From contig JAZBQD010000014.1 in the NCBI GenBank assembly GCA_036583965.1, positions 71,663,586 through 71,727,585 on the forward strand: a stretch of 64,000 nucleotides of DNA, read 5' to 3'. The notes beneath the pieces are model-generated. The model had not been told where the DNA came from. It made no database searches and was given only the letters and a program-made list of their open reading frames with translations. A program made the translations under genes and the position numbers. Positions 1 through 38,417 of this stretch are shown one piece after another (the first letter of the stretch is position 1; each line of letters begins with the position of its first letter). The DNA is from Prunella strophiata (Eukaryota > Chordata > Aves > Passeriformes > Prunellidae).

Positions 1-242
1 ACTTTTGGGTGTCCCCATCCCTTCTGGGCACCCACCCTGGCACAAGCTGTCCCTGTGCCCATGCCCATCACTGTGCCCATGACCCCGACCGTCCCTGTCC
101 CCATCCCCGTCCCCATGCCTGTCCCCAGTCCATGCACATGGCCATCCCTGTGCTGGTGCCCAACCCTGCCCCATCACCATGACCTTGTCCAGGATGTGTC
201 ACCACCCCTGTCCCCAACATGAGCCCTCAGTGCCACTGTCAC

Positions 243-2052
243 CTCGCTGACGTTGTGGGTGAGGACAGTGGCCCCCTGGAAGTGGGGCCGGTTGTCGTTC
301 TCGTTGAGGACCTGGACGATGATCCGGAACTCGACCTGCCAGGGGCATGGGGGAGGGACGCAGGGAGTGACCAGGGTGGCACTGGGCACCCCCAGAGCTC
401 CCCGGGGTCCCCACCGTGTGTGGCCATACCGGGGAGGAGCCGTCCTCAGCACACGTCAGGGCCACCATCAGCACCGGGGACTCCAGCTCCTGCAGGGGAC
501 AGGGGACATTGGGACATGGGGTGACAGCGGGACTGCCCCATGGGGACATGCTGGGGTCCCCAGCCAAGCACGGGCACGAGGGTCCCAGCTGGATGAGGGT
601 GGGGCAGGATGATCTGCAAAGGAGGGGCTGCAAGGAGGGATGGACACGGCATGGAGAGTGTGAACTGGATGGACATGGGATGGACCCAGGAATATGGGAT
701 GGACATGGGATGGACCCAGGAGTATGGGATGGACATGGGATGGACTCGGGATGGACTCAGGATGCACACAGGAGGAGTATGGGATGGACATGGGGTGGAC
801 ATGGGGTGGATGGAGGATGCATACAGGATGGGCAGAAGAAGGAGGATGACTGGAACACAGACAGATGATGGTAGGCCCAGGATAGATGGAGTATGGGTGA
901 CAGACACAGGATGGACACAGGTGGGTGTGGGATGGAGGGATGGGCACAGGATGAATGGAGGATGGACACGGAAGGATGCAGGATGGACGGATGGATGGTG
1001 GAGGATGGACACAGGGTGGATGGGGGTGGATTCAGGACGGACGGTGGACACAGGATGGACGCAGGATGGACGTGGACAGACACCCGCGGGACACAGGATG
1101 GCAGGAGCAGGGCAGGGGCCCGGGGGTGTCCCGGCGGTGTCACCTCGCGGTCCAGCGCCCGCCCGGCCGAGACGTTGAGCCGGACGCTGCGCCCGTCCAG
1201 GTAGAACCAGGCGGCGTCGGCGCCCACCAGGCAGAGCTGGAGGCCGGCGCCGCCCCCCGCGCCCCCCGCGTCCCCCGGCGGGGGCAGCCGCGCCACCAGG
1301 CTCCCGTGCGCGCTGTTCTCCGCGATCTCCGTGAACAGGTTCCCGAAGCCGCTGCAGCCGTCGCCCCGGGCTGCCGTTGCCGCGCCGGGGATGGGCACAC
1401 GGGTGTCCGTGGGAGGGCGGCCCCGCGGGTCCGCAGCCCCCGGGTCCCCATGTCCCACTCCCTGGCCCCCTCTCCAGGTCCTCCCCGACCCGTTCCCTGC
1501 TGATCCCCCGGGGTCCCTCGTGTCCCCGCCCCGGGGTCCCCATATCCTCAGCCCAACAACTCCATCCGCGCTGCCACCTTCCCCTCAGTCCCCCCGTGTC
1601 CCCACCAGCCAAGTCCCACTCCCTGGACCCCCAGCATGGTCGTTCGTGTGTCCCCCAGGGTCCCCACCCCCTGGTCTCCACCCCCAAGTCTCCATCCCCA
1701 GGAGACCAGTGGGCTATCAACCCCAGTGATCCTGCACTCGGGTGACGTCTTTGGGTCCCCCCCAAGGTCCTCTGTGTCCCCGTGCCCTGGGGTCCCACCT
1801 CTCATGGTTGCTACTCCCAGGGTCCCCTTCCCATGTCCCCAAGTCCTCATTCCCTGGTGACCTCATCCCTTGGGTCCCCATCACCCCTGGTTGCCACTCC
1901 CAGGGTCCCCACCAGACGCCCACCGGGTCCCTCCAGCCCCGGTGTCCCCCGCAGGTGTCCCCTGTCCGCCAGGTGCCCCGCAGGTGCTCACCTGTGGCCA
2001 GGTGCAGCGCCAGGCAGGTGGCCAGGAGCGCCGGGCAGGACGCGGCCGCCAT
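243..2052 (-). CDS. Cadherin-related protein, CDHR5-like, 5' part (partial gene)
   Basis: Four minus-strand exons join in phase: 1992-2052, 1144-1370, 430-489 and 243-335. The first encodes a signal peptide starting MAAASCPALLATCLALHLAT. The mature protein then begins with a CS-x4-LF-x-E-x-AEN pattern. The first cadherin repeat ends in the calcium-binding linker motif NENDNRP (about residue 130), followed by the start of a second repeat. Each junction has GT/AG: donors at 1991, 1143, 429 and 242, acceptors before 1370, 489 and 335. The N-terminal pattern and the spacing to the NDN motif resemble human CDHR5, an intestinal brush-border protocadherin, better than CDHR1-4. That assignment comes from memory, not a search. 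The gene continues beyond position 1. It would be a single-pass membrane adhesion protein with an extracellular N-terminus. Another cadherin-family member remains possible. Confidence 0.65.
640..1085. repeat. Degenerate GATGGACA-rich tandem repeat in cadherin-like intron
   Basis: Imperfect repeats of about 17-25 bp built on GATGGACATGGGATGGAC and variants fill the intron between the 227-nt and 60-nt exons of the cadherin-like gene. Copies have drifted, so the array looks old compared with the arrays further right. Confidence 0.75.
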
Positions 2053-2660
2053 GGGGACACGGGGACCTCGGGGGGCGCCTGCGGCGGGGGAGGGAGGAGC
2101 GGGGCTGCCACCCCCGGCCCCGCGCCCCTGTCCCCAGCCCCCTCCACAATGTCCCCCCGGCCGGACAGCCCCGGTGACAGCACTGACACCACCCCGAGGT
2201 CCCCCTCCCCGGGTCCCTGTGCCCGTGTCCCCCTGCCAGCTCCTCTCTCCTGGGGTCCCCAGCGCTGTCACCACCCCGGGGTGCCCTTCCCCTGGGACTC
2301 TCGTGCTTGGCTGTCTCTGTCCGTGCCAGGGGTCCCCTTCCCCAGGACCCCAGGGCGCTGTGCCTGTCCCCGGTGCATGTCCCAGAGTGTCCCTGTCCCC
2401 ACCCGAGGGTCTCACCGGCAGGTGCCAGGCCGGCACCCGGCCCTGTGGGACAGCCGTGTCCCCGCTCCGTGTCCCCCCCGTGTCCCCGGGAGTTGTCCCC
2501 GCTCCCCCTGACCAATCCCACTCGTGTCGCCCCCTCACGCCCCGCACTGTGCGGCTCCCCCTGCCCAGGGGTCTGCAGGGGGGACCCTCAACGCTCCCCG
2601 CGCTCGGCAATGGAGCCATATGGCGCCCCCCCCCCCAATTAGCGGCAGGTAATTAGGGCG
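2053..2660. other. Upstream region of the cadherin-like gene
   Basis: GC-rich and CCCC/GTCCCC-rich sequence with no convincing exon. On the minus strand it would hold the promoter and 5' UTR of the cadherin-like gene. A C-run flanked by CCATATGG and TAATTA cores lies at about 2615-2655, but no clear TATA box was seen. Confidence 0.4.
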
Positions 2661-2689
2661 GGGGAAGGGGGGGCGCTCCCGTCCTGCCC

Positions 2690-4960
2690 GGGCACCACCT
2701 GGGCATCACCTGGGCATCACCTGTCCTGCCTGGGCACCCCCTGGGCATCACCTGGGCATCACCTGTCCTGCCTGGGCACCCCCTGGGCATCACCTCTATC
2801 CCCTGGGCATCACCTCTATCCCCTGGGCATCACCTGTCCTGCCTGGGCACCCCCTGGGCATCACCTCTATCCCCTGGGCATCACCTGCACCCCCTGGGCA
2901 TCACCTGCACCCCCTGGGCATCACCTCTATCCCCTGGGCATCACCTGTCCTGCCTGGGCACCCCCTGGGCATCACCTCTATCCCCTGGGCATCACCTGGG
3001 CATCACCTGGGCATCACCTGCACCCCCTGGGCATCACCTGCACCCCCTGGGCATCACCTGGGCATCACCTGGGCATCACCTGGGCATCACCTGCACCCCC
3101 TGGGCATCACCTCTATCCCCTGGGCATCACCTGTCCTGCCTGGGCACCCCCTGGGCATCACCTGGGCATCACCTGTCCTGCCTGGGCACCCCCTGGGCAT
3201 CACCTGCACCCCCTGGGCATCACCTGGGCATCACCTGGGCATCACCTGGGCATCACCTGCACCCCCTGGGCATCACCTGTCCTGCCTGGGCACCCCCTGG
3301 GCATCACCTGCACCCCCTGGGCATCACCTGTCCTGCCCGGGCACCACCTGGGCATCACCTGGGCATCACCTGGGCATCACCTGGGCATCACCTGTCCTGC
3401 CTGGGCACCCCCTGGGCATCACCTGCACCCCCTGGGCATCACCTCTATCCCCTGGGCATCACCTGGGCATCACCTGCACCCCCTGGGCATCACCTGCACC
3501 CCCTGGGCATCACCTGCACCCCCTGGGCATCACCTGCACCCCCTGGGCATCACCTCTATCCCCTGGGCATCACCTGCACCCCCTGGGCATCACCTGCACC
3601 CCCTGGGCATCACCTGGGCATCACCTGGGCATCACCTGGGCATCACCTGTCCTGCCCGGGCACCACCTGGGCATCACCTGGGCATCACCTGGGCATCACC
3701 TGGGCATCACCTGGGCATCACCTGGGCATCACCTGGGCATCACCTGTCCTGCCTGGGCACCCCCTGGGCATCACCTGCACCCCCTGGGCATCACCTGGGC
3801 ATCACCTGCACCCCCTGGGCATCACCTCTATCCCCTGGGCATCACCTGGGCATCACCTGGGCATCACCTGCACCCCCTGGGCATCACCTGGGCATCACCT
3901 GCACCCCCTGGGCATCACCTGCACCCCCTGGGCATCACCTGCACCCCCTGGGCATCACCTCTATCCCCTGGGCATCACCTGTCCTGCCCGGGCACCACCT
4001 GGGCATCACCTCTATCCCCTGGGCATCACCTGTCCTGCCTGGGCACCCCCTGGGCATCACCTGCACCCCCTGGGCATCACCTGTCCTGCCTGGGCACCCC
4101 CTGGGCATCACCTCTATCCCCTGGGCATCACCTGCACCCCCTGGGCATCACCTGTCCTGCCCGGGCACCACCTGGGCATCACCTGGGCATCACCTGTCCT
4201 GCCCGGGCACCACCTGGGCATCACCTGGGCATCACCTGCACCACCTGCCCGGCCTGGGCATCACCTGTCCTGCCCGGGCACCACCTGGGCATCACCTGGG
4301 CATCACCTCTATCCCCTGGGCATCACCTGCACCCCCTGGGCATCACCTGCACCCCCTGGGCATCACCTCTATCCCCTGGGCATCACCTGCACCCCCTGGG
4401 CATCACCTGCACCCCCTGGGCATCACCTGGGCACCACCTGGGCATCACCTGCACCCCCTGGGCATCACCTCTATCCCCTGGGCATCACCTGTCCTGCCCG
4501 GGCACCACCTGGGCATCACCTCTATCCCCTGGGCATCACCTGTCCTGCCTGGGCACCCCCTGGGCATCACCTCTATCCCCTGGGCATCACCTGGGCATCA
4601 CCTGTCCTGCCCGGGCACCACCTGGGCATCACCTGGGCATCACCTGCACCCCCTGGGCATCACCTGCACCCCCTGGGCATCACCTGCACCCCCTGGGCAT
4701 CACCTGCACCCCCTGGGCATCACCTGTGCCTCCTGCCCGGCCTGGGGGACCCCCTTGGCACCACCTGGGCATCACCTGCACCACCTTGGGCATTACCTGC
4801 CCTGCCTGGGCATCACCTGTGCATCACCTGGGCATCACCTGCACCACCTTGGGCATCACCTGCACCACCTTGGGCATCACCTGCATCACCCACCCTGCCT
4901 GGGCATCACTTGTCCTTCCTGGGCATCACCTGTATCACCTGGGCATAACTGGTCCTCCTG
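2690..4960. repeat. Minisatellite, CTGGGCATCACC core
   Basis: About 2.3 kb of tandem units that all contain CTGGGCATCACC. They come in interleaved lengths: an 11-bp TGGGCATCACC form, 20-bp forms with TGCACCCCC or TCTATCCCC inserts, and a longer form with TGTCCTGCCTGGGCACCCC. Units become more diverged after about 4720. It lies upstream of the cadherin-like gene, and no gene was seen within it. Confidence 0.95.
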
Positions 4961-5499
4961 CACCTCCTGGGGGTCACTTTCATCAGCTGCCCTGCCCGCA
5001 CCTCCTAGGTGTGCATTCTTTGCTTCTTTTTTGCCATGGTCAGGTCTCAGGTCAAATGCAGTGTTCTCTTGGGGGTCAGTGCCTGTCAGCACAGAAAATC
5101 CAAAATTCTCAGCAGCCTGGGGTCCCAACACCTGGGTATCACCTGCTGGCACCCACCTCGGCATCTCCTGCCCTGCCCTCAGCCCTTCCTGCCCAGAGCC
5201 CTGTTTGCCTGAGCCCCACCTGCCATGCCCAGGGATCACCTGTGTGCCCCGATCCCTGCCTGCAGTGCCCACTGCCTGCATTCAGGAGATGTCACCTGCC
5301 TGTGCTGCCTGGGAGCATCCCCTGTCACTTGCCTGCACCACTTGTGCCACCTGCCCGAGGGCTCTGCCTGGGCCATCCCCTGCCCACCTGGTCCATCCCC
5401 TGCCCACCTGGGGCATCCCCTGCACACAGAACTGCCCTGCCTGCCCCGCTGGGCTGTGCAGGACCTGCCCGCGCTGCCTGCACAGGTGTGGGCCCAGGG

Positions 5500-5645
5500 A
5501 GGGGGTGTGACCCTCCCTGCACACCTGGGAGGGGGTATGACACCCCTGTGCACACCTGGGAGGGGTGTGTGACACCCCTTGGCACACCTGGGAGGGGTGT
5601 GACACCCCTGGGCACACCTGGGAGGGGTGTGACCGCCCTCTTGCA
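5500..5645. repeat. Short tandem repeat, CACACCTGGGAGGGGTGTGA unit
   Basis: About five copies of a roughly 30-bp unit carrying CACACCTGGGAGGGGTGTGA followed by CACCCCT. No coding potential is apparent. Confidence 0.8.
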
Positions 5646-5805
5646 CAACCTGTGAGGCTGGCCGGGGGTGTGGCCCCTCCTTGCACACTCGCGTGTCCCC
5701 GCTGAGCCACCGCCATAATCCGCTTTGGGGACAAAGAGGATGAGCTGGGGGGAGGGGGAAGTGACACGGGGGCCACCAAGGGGGGGCGTGCGGGTGTGAA
5801 AATGA

Positions 5806-6380
5806 GGTGAGAGTGTGTGTGCAGGTGTGTGAGACCTCTGTGTGTGTGAGTGACACCTCTGTATGTGTGTGTGTGTATGTGAGTGACACCTATGTGTGTG
5901 TGTGTGTGACACACCTGTGTGTGAGACACCTGTGTGTGTGTATGACACTGTGTGACACTTGTGTGTGTGTGACACACCTGTGTGTGTGTATTACACACCT
6001 GTGTAGGACACACCTATGTGTGTGTATGACACTGTGTGACATATGTGTATGTGTGTGAGTGACACCTATGTGTGTGTGTGTGTGAGTGACACACCTGTGG
6101 TGTGTGCAGTGTGTGACACACCTGTGTGTGTATTACACACCTGTGTAGGACACGCCTCTGTGTGTGTGTGTGACACACCTGTGTGTGTGTGTGACACTCC
6201 TGTGTGTGTGTGGCTGGTGTGCACAGGTGTGTGCAGGTCTTTGTGCCCTGTCTGTGCACTCGTGTGTGCGAGCGAGCGGCTGTGAGTGCACAGGTGTGGT
6301 GTCCTGCTGGGTGTGTGTGTGCAGCCAGCTGTACCCACACCCTGTGTGTGTCTGCACAGGTGTGTGCTGTCACCTGTGCG
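5806..6380. repeat. TG-rich microsatellite/minisatellite
   Basis: Runs of (TG)n interrupted by regularly spaced GACACACCTGTG blocks. It is a compound dinucleotide and 20-30-bp repeat. The open frames through it on both strands are repeat translations, not genes. Confidence 0.9.
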
Positions 6381-6494
6381 TGACAGGGCCCTGCAGGGAC
6401 CCCCAGGTCTCCCTGGGGCTCGGGCTGTGCTCCCGGGGCTGGCACAGCCCAGATGCTCTAGGGCATCCCTGGAGCCCAGGGCAGCGGGATTTCA

Positions 6495-6655
6495 TCACTG
6501 CTCAGCCGCGGGGCAGGGACGGGGACACGCCCTGGTGGAGCTGGACCAGCCCGTGGAGTGCAGCGACTACATCCAGCTGGGCTGCGTGCCCGACGCCTCG
6601 CTCAGGGTCTCGGAGCTGAAATCCTGCTACATCGCCGGCTGGAACTTTGCCAGAG
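6495..6655 (+). pseudogene. Acrosin-like serine protease exon fragment
   Basis: One reading frame gives ALVELDQPVECSDYIQLGCV, followed by PDASLRVSELKSCYIAGW. This matches the region after the catalytic Asp in acrosin-type trypsin-like proteases. A normal-looking donor, CCAGAG|GTGAGT, follows at 6655. The upstream frame (RDFITAQPRGRDGD) fits the start of the exon only if about one base is missing between the GAC of the expected Asp-Ile-Ala and ALVELD. The expected GWG after the cysteine reads GWN. No exons for the His or Ser catalytic regions were seen nearby. I read this as a decayed copy. It could instead be an exon of a gene broken by sequence error. Confidence 0.6.
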
Positions 6656-6804
6656 GTGAGTTCCCCAACAGGATGTGTGCTCCGAGGGCGAGCTGGGCAC
6701 CCCGGGGACACGGACTGGGCACAGACAGAGTCCGGCCGCAGGACGTCAGCAGGGCCGGGCTCAGAGCAGCCCGGGCTGGGGGAAGGAGTCCCGCCAAGAC
6801 GGGG

Positions 6805-6862
6805 TGTGGAACTGGATGATCTGTAAGGTCCCTGCTCACCCAAACAATTCCATAACTCTATG
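6805..6862 (+). mobile_element. CR1 retroposon 3'-end fragment
   Basis: Carries the avian CR1-like tail: GGATGATCTGTAAGGTCCCT, then CCAAACAATTCCATAACTCT. Only the 3' terminus remains. Confidence 0.7.
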
Positions 6863-6910
6863 AAGCCTCGGGAGAGATGGGGTCTGGCCCCTTCCCCAGG
6901 CCAACATCAG

Positions 6911-7070
6911 GGACACAACTGGACAACATCTCTCTGTGGGGAAGGGACAGGGACACAGCTGGACAACATCACTCCGTGGGGAAGGGACAGGGACACAGCT
7001 GGACAACATCACTCCATGGGGAAGGGACAGGGACATAGCTGGACAACATCGCTCCATGGGGAAGGGGCAG
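6911..7070. repeat. 40-bp tandem repeat, about 4 copies
   Basis: Four copies of a 40-bp unit beginning GGACACAGCTGGACAACATC and ending GGGGAAGGGACAG, differing by a few substitutions. Confidence 0.9.
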
Positions 7071-7555
7071 AGCCAGGTCCGGGAAGGGGCTGAGCCCCAG
7101 GCAGGGGAGGGGAACTGGCTCTTGTGACGCCTCACTGGAGTCTCTGTCTGGTCCTGTCCCAGGTGGCTGCACAGTGACACCCTGACATCTCAAACGCTCC
7201 TGATCCCAGCTAACCAAGCCCAGCCTTAGAGCTCGCACAGCTCCTTCTCGGGGACCCCTGAGACTAACGGGGTGCTGGGGCAGCAAACGGGGGTTGGGGA
7301 GACCCCCAGCCCTGGGGGGCGGGTGGGCAGGGCCCTGTGCTCCGTGTGGGACTTTCCAGGTGAGGCCCCTGACAGCATCCCTGACCCGGTCCGGGAGGGC
7401 CCAGGCTCCAGCGCCTTCCCCAGAGCCAGGACAGCTCTTTGGAGCCGCGATCCCGCCGGAGCCGAGGCAATGTCCCGGGCCCAGGGACCCCAGCTGGGAT
7501 CGGGGGCACAGCGCGGGGGCGGGATCGGGGGTGCCGGCAGCCTCAGAGGCAGAGC

Positions 7556-9250
7556 TTGCTGACCAGGACACACTGACCAGGACACAGTGGCCAGGGCACG
7601 CTGACCAGGACATGCTGACCAGGACACACTGACCAGGACACACTGACCAGGACACAGTGGCCAGGGCACGCTGACCAGGACACACTGACCAGGACACAGT
7701 GGCCAGGGCACGCTGACCAGGACATGCTGACCAGGACACACTGACCAGGACACAGTGGCCAGGGCACGCTGACCAGGACATGCTGACCAGGACACACTGA
7801 CCAGGACACAGTGGCCAGGGCACGCTGACCAGGACACACTGACCAGGACACAGTGGCCAGGGCACGCTGACCAGGACATGCTGACCAGGACACACTGACC
7901 AGGACACACTGACCAGGACACACTGACCAGGACACAGTGGCCAGGGCACGCTGACCAGGACATGCTGACCAGGACACACTGACCAGGACACAGTGGCCAG
8001 GGCACGCTGACCAGGACATGCTGACCAGGACACACTGGCCAGGACACGCTGGCCAGGACACGCTGGCCAGGACACGCTGGCCAGGACACGCTGGCCAGGA
8101 CACGCTGGCCAGGACACGCTGGCCAGGACACGCTGGCCAGGGCACGCTGACCAGGACATGCTGACCAGGACACACTGACCAGGACACAGTGGCCAGGGCA
8201 CGCTGACCAGGACATGCTGACCAGGACACACTGGCCAGGACACACTGGCCAGGACACGCTGGCCAGGACACGCTGGCCAGGGCACGCTGACCAGGACATG
8301 CTGGCCAGGGCACGCTGACCAGGACATGCTGACCAGGACACACTGACCAGGACACACTGACCAGGACACACTGACCAGGACACAGTGGCCAGGGCACGCT
8401 GACCAGGACATGCTGACCAGGACACACTGACCAGGACACAGTGGCCAGGGCACGCTGACCAGGACATGCTGACCAGGACACACTGGCCAGGACACGCTGG
8501 CCAGGACACGCTGGCCAGGACACGCTGGCCAGGACACGCTGGCCAGGACACGCTGGCCAGGACACGCTGGCCAGGACACGCTGGCCAGGGCACGCTGACC
8601 AGGACATGCTGACCAGGACACACTGACCAGGACACAGTGGCCAGGGCACGCTGACCAGGACACGCTGACCAGGTCACACTGGCCAGGACACGCTGGCCAG
8701 GACACGCTGGCCAGGGCACGCTGACCAGGGCACGCTGACCAGGACATGCTGACCAGGACACACTGACCAGGACACACTGACCAGGACACACTGACCAGGA
8801 CACACTGACCAGGACACACTGACCAGGACACAGTGGCCAGGGCACGCTGACCAGGACATGCTGACCAGGACACACTGACCAGGACACAGTGGCCAGGGCA
8901 CGCTGACCTGGACACTCTGACCAGGACACAGTGGCCAGGGCACGCTGACCAGGACATGCTGACCAGGACACACTGACCAGGACACACTGACCAGGACACA
9001 GTGGCCAGGGCACGCTGACCAGGACATGCTGACCAGGACACACTGACCAGGACACACTGACCAGGACCACTGACCATGGCACGCTGGACCAGGTCACAAC
9101 ATGGACCAGGGGCACCCTGAACCAGGTCACACTGGCCAGGACAACGCTGGCCAGGACACGCTGGCCAGGGCACGCTGACCAGGGCACGCTGACCAGGGCA
9201 CATTGGTCAGGACACAGTGACCAGGTCACATTGACCAGGGCACATTCATC
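7556..9250. repeat. Minisatellite, 14-bp CTGACCAGGACACR unit
   Basis: About 1.7 kb of roughly 120 units of 14 bp (CTGACCAGGACACA, CTGGCCAGGACACG, GTGGCCAGGGCACG and relatives) in higher-order blocks. Both ends fade into diverged copies. The 14-bp length leaves long stop-free frames on the minus strand that look like proteins but are not. Confidence 0.95.
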
Positions 9251-10240
9251 AGGTCACAAACACCTCCAGGCCAGCAGAGTCCTCTGTGCTCATCACCTGC
9301 AGGGGGGCTCAGGGTTCAGGGTGGCACACAGAGGGCCCAGGACATGCTGTGGCCCTGCCCACCATGGCTGGGGATCCTGGGGCCCTTGGTGCCACCATCA
9401 CCTGGCCTTGGACAGGTTGGGCCACCAGCTTTGCTTGTAGCCATCATGGTGCTGGCCAAGTGGGTGCTGTGGGTTGGCAGAGCAGCCAAACCTCCTTAAG
9501 GGCTTGACTGGGTTGACCCAAAGGGGAGGATTGCCCTGCCTGGATGATGTGCCCCAACCACCCCCCTCAGACCTGGTCAAGATAAAGACCAATTCCACTC
9601 CTGCACCTTTGGCCATTCCTGTCACTGGCACCCAGCATCACGTGCCAGAGCTCCAGGCTACCAAAAACATTGTTTCCATTTCTGATTGGCCATTAATTAT
9701 TTGATTGTGCCATGTGAGCTGGGTGTGAGGACCAGGCTGGGCGTTAATTACCAGGGCTCCTTCCCCAGGCTGAGCCTGTGCCCCGGGGCACCCGAGCCCA
9801 GCACCGGGAGCTGAGCAGTGATTACCCAGCTGAGAGTGACACCAGCACGAGACTCTGTGTTTTGAGTTCTGCTGAGCACCCAAATTCAGCCTCCAACAGT
9901 GGTGAACCCCTAATGACCTGACCTGTGACCCATCAGTGAAACCACCATTGTAGATGGACTGGCCATGGAATCGTGGAGTCTCAGGCCAGTCTGAGCTGGA
10001 AAAGACCAAGAGATGACCTTGCCCACCCCCTGCCATGGGCACCACCACGAGGTGACGTGGGGGCTGTGCCAGCCTGGGCAGAGGGAGCGAGCACCACTGG
10101 CCTCAGAAGCCACCTCATCATTATCCAACAATGATTATGAGGGAAAGGAAATTAAAGGACTTTTCCCCCCAAATCCTTCTCAATCCAGTTCCCCTGCCTG
10201 CCGACACATTGGGTTTGACTCCAGGCTCGTCACCAAACAA
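9251..10240. other. Unique intergenic sequence, no gene seen
   Basis: Mixed-composition sequence without long open frames that look like exons. A stretch at about 9963-10050 (TGGAATCGTGGAGTCTCAGG, then GAGCTGGAAAAGACC) resembles an antisense CR1 end, but weakly. Confidence 0.5.
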
Positions 10241-10246
10241 GTGATC

Positions 10247-10372
10247 AAGATGAGGAACAGGGTGGGATCAGGGCTCCAGGGAACCCCCTCATCCCAAAAT
10301 TACAACAATTGAGACAAGGAACAAGGTGGGATCAGGGCCCCAGGGAACGCCCCCATCAAAAATCGCACTGCA
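10247..10372. repeat. Two-copy direct repeat of about 62 bp
   Basis: Two adjacent diverged copies share AACARGGTGGGATCAGGG and CCAGGGAACSCCC(C/T)CATC. They sit just upstream of the TNPO3 CpG island. Confidence 0.7.
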
Positions 10373-11472
10373 GTGCAGACGGAGTTTCCTCGCTCGCAGG
10401 CTGGGACAGCCGGAGCCCCGCTCGGTGGCCGTGTGCTCCTCCCTCCCGCAGCCCCCCGGGAGCCCCCCGGGCTGTGCCCCGGCACTGCCGGCCCTGCTCT
10501 GGGGCTCTGCGGGGCTGGCACACGCGGGGAAGGCGTCTGGGGACGATTGCCTGTCGCTGTGCAGGGCGGGGGGAGCAGTCCCGATGTGGCCCCGTCCCTC
10601 CCGGGGGTACAGACCCCTCTGGGCGGGGGCTGACCGGGAGACCGTGGGCTCTGAGCCCCCCGTGGGCTGGGATTCAATTATCCATGATTAATGACTTCTG
10701 TGCCATAACAACCGGAGCTGGGCCAGCCCTGCTCCCGCAGGAGACCCCCGAACGCCCGGCGGGGCTCTTGGGGCCGGTGGGAGCAGGGGGCACCGGGCAG
10801 GCTGCGAGGCGGGGCTGGCAGCGGGGTAGTGGGTCTGGGGGCGGGTGGAGCCCCTCAGGACGGTTCTCTGGGGCTGGGGGCGCTGGGACTGCAGGCCCGG
10901 TGCGGGTGGAGCGCTCAGGGGCAGCTCACTACGAGCGGGGCGGCGGGACCCCCGAGGGGCGGCCCGGGGGGCTGGGACAGCGGGGGTCCTCGGGGCAGGC
11001 CGGGGGTGCCGGGACCCCTCGCTCCGGTTTGAGGAGGTCTCTGGAGCCCTCGGGGCAGGCCGGGGGGTACCGGGGGTGCCGGGACCCCTCGCTCCGGTTT
11101 GAGGGGGGGTCACAGACCCTTCCCGCCGCGCCGCGTGCGCCCGGACACATTTGATCGCCGCACCGCCGGAAACCCGTTCCGGGCAGGGCGTGGGGGGGGG
11201 CGGTGGGACAAACCGTGGCGGGATGGGAGGGGACGGGACGGGATGCGATGGAACGGAATGGGATGGGATGGGACGGGACGGAACGGGTCGGGATAGGATG
11301 CGATGAGATGAGATGAGGTGGGAGAGGCGGAACGGGGCGGAGCGGGCAACGGCGAGGGAGGCCGGCGGAACGGAAGGACGCGGAACGGAAGGCGCACGGG
11401 CGCGTTTCCGGGGGCCGGCCCGGTGCGGCGGAGCGGCGATGGCGGCGGGCGGGCGGCGCTGAGGGACCGGCC

Positions 11473-37638
<26,166 letters not shown>

Positions 37639-38210
37639 CTCCGGCTCCACATGGCACCTGTCTCCCAGGTAAGGGCCTGGCTCTGGGGTCCCCCGCCCCA
37701 CAGGACCTTGGGGACAAAGGGCTGACGCTCCCTTCCTCCTCCCAGGAATGTCTTTAAGGAGAAGACAGGAAACAGCAACCCAAGAATGTGTCCCACAATC
37801 AGCCGAGGGCTCTCGCCCGCTCCAGCGCGTCCCGGAGTCCGGAGCCACGGGAGGACGGCTCGGGGACCCCGCCTGCCCGGCGGCCTCGCGGCCCGGGGCT
37901 CGGCCACCGCCACGAGCAACAGCCCGAGGGGAACACCTCCACCCCAACTGCAACCCACCAGGCACCGGAGCCACACGGATCCACTCGGATTCGCCCGGCA
38001 GCAAAAGAAGTAGAAAAACTTTCTGTGAAATGGAGACAAAAAAGAAGGAAAAGAAACAAACAAAAAACAAACAGTACAAATTGTTTAGGAAGATGGGGGG
38101 TCAGTCTGGGGGTTCTGGGGCGCTGCCCCCCTGAGCCCACCGTGGCCTGCCTGGTGCCGACTCCCAGAGACGACACAGGCGGGACGGACTCTGCAAATAG
38201 AGATTTATAT

Positions 38211-38216
38211 TTTATT
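38211..38216 (-). promoter_or_regulatory. IRF5: Candidate IRF5 polyadenylation signal
   Basis: TTTATT on the plus strand reads AATAAA on the minus strand, about 580 bp beyond the IRF5 stop. If used, the IRF5 and TNPO3 3' UTRs would overlap on opposite strands. A CATAAA variant at about 38466-38473 is an alternative non-overlapping site. Confidence 0.35.
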
Positions 38217-38385
38217 TTGTTCTGCTTTTTTGTTTGTTTTCTTGTTTGATTTTTTCTTTTTTTTCTTTTTCCTTTTTCGGGGTTTTCTTTGGTTTGATTT
38301 TGGGGTAGGAGGCGGTGGCTCGAGTGCGGGCAGGGCGGGCGGGCGCATGCGGTTCCCTCCGGGGGTGTGTAGCCATCTCGAGAAC

Positions 38386-38417
38386 AATAAAAAACAACAA
38401 AAAACTGAAAAAATAAA
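38386..38417 (+). promoter_or_regulatory. TNPO3: TNPO3 polyadenylation signals
   Basis: Two AATAAA hexamers, at 38386-38391 and 38412-38417, lie at the end of the A-rich TNPO3 3' UTR. Cleavage is expected shortly after, near 38410-38440. Confidence 0.7.

Noticed and set aside
6969..9203. 744- and 667-codon minus-strand open frames
   Set aside because: They are translations of the 14-bp minisatellite. The same repeated peptide appears in other frames, and there is no start context, splice signal or known domain.
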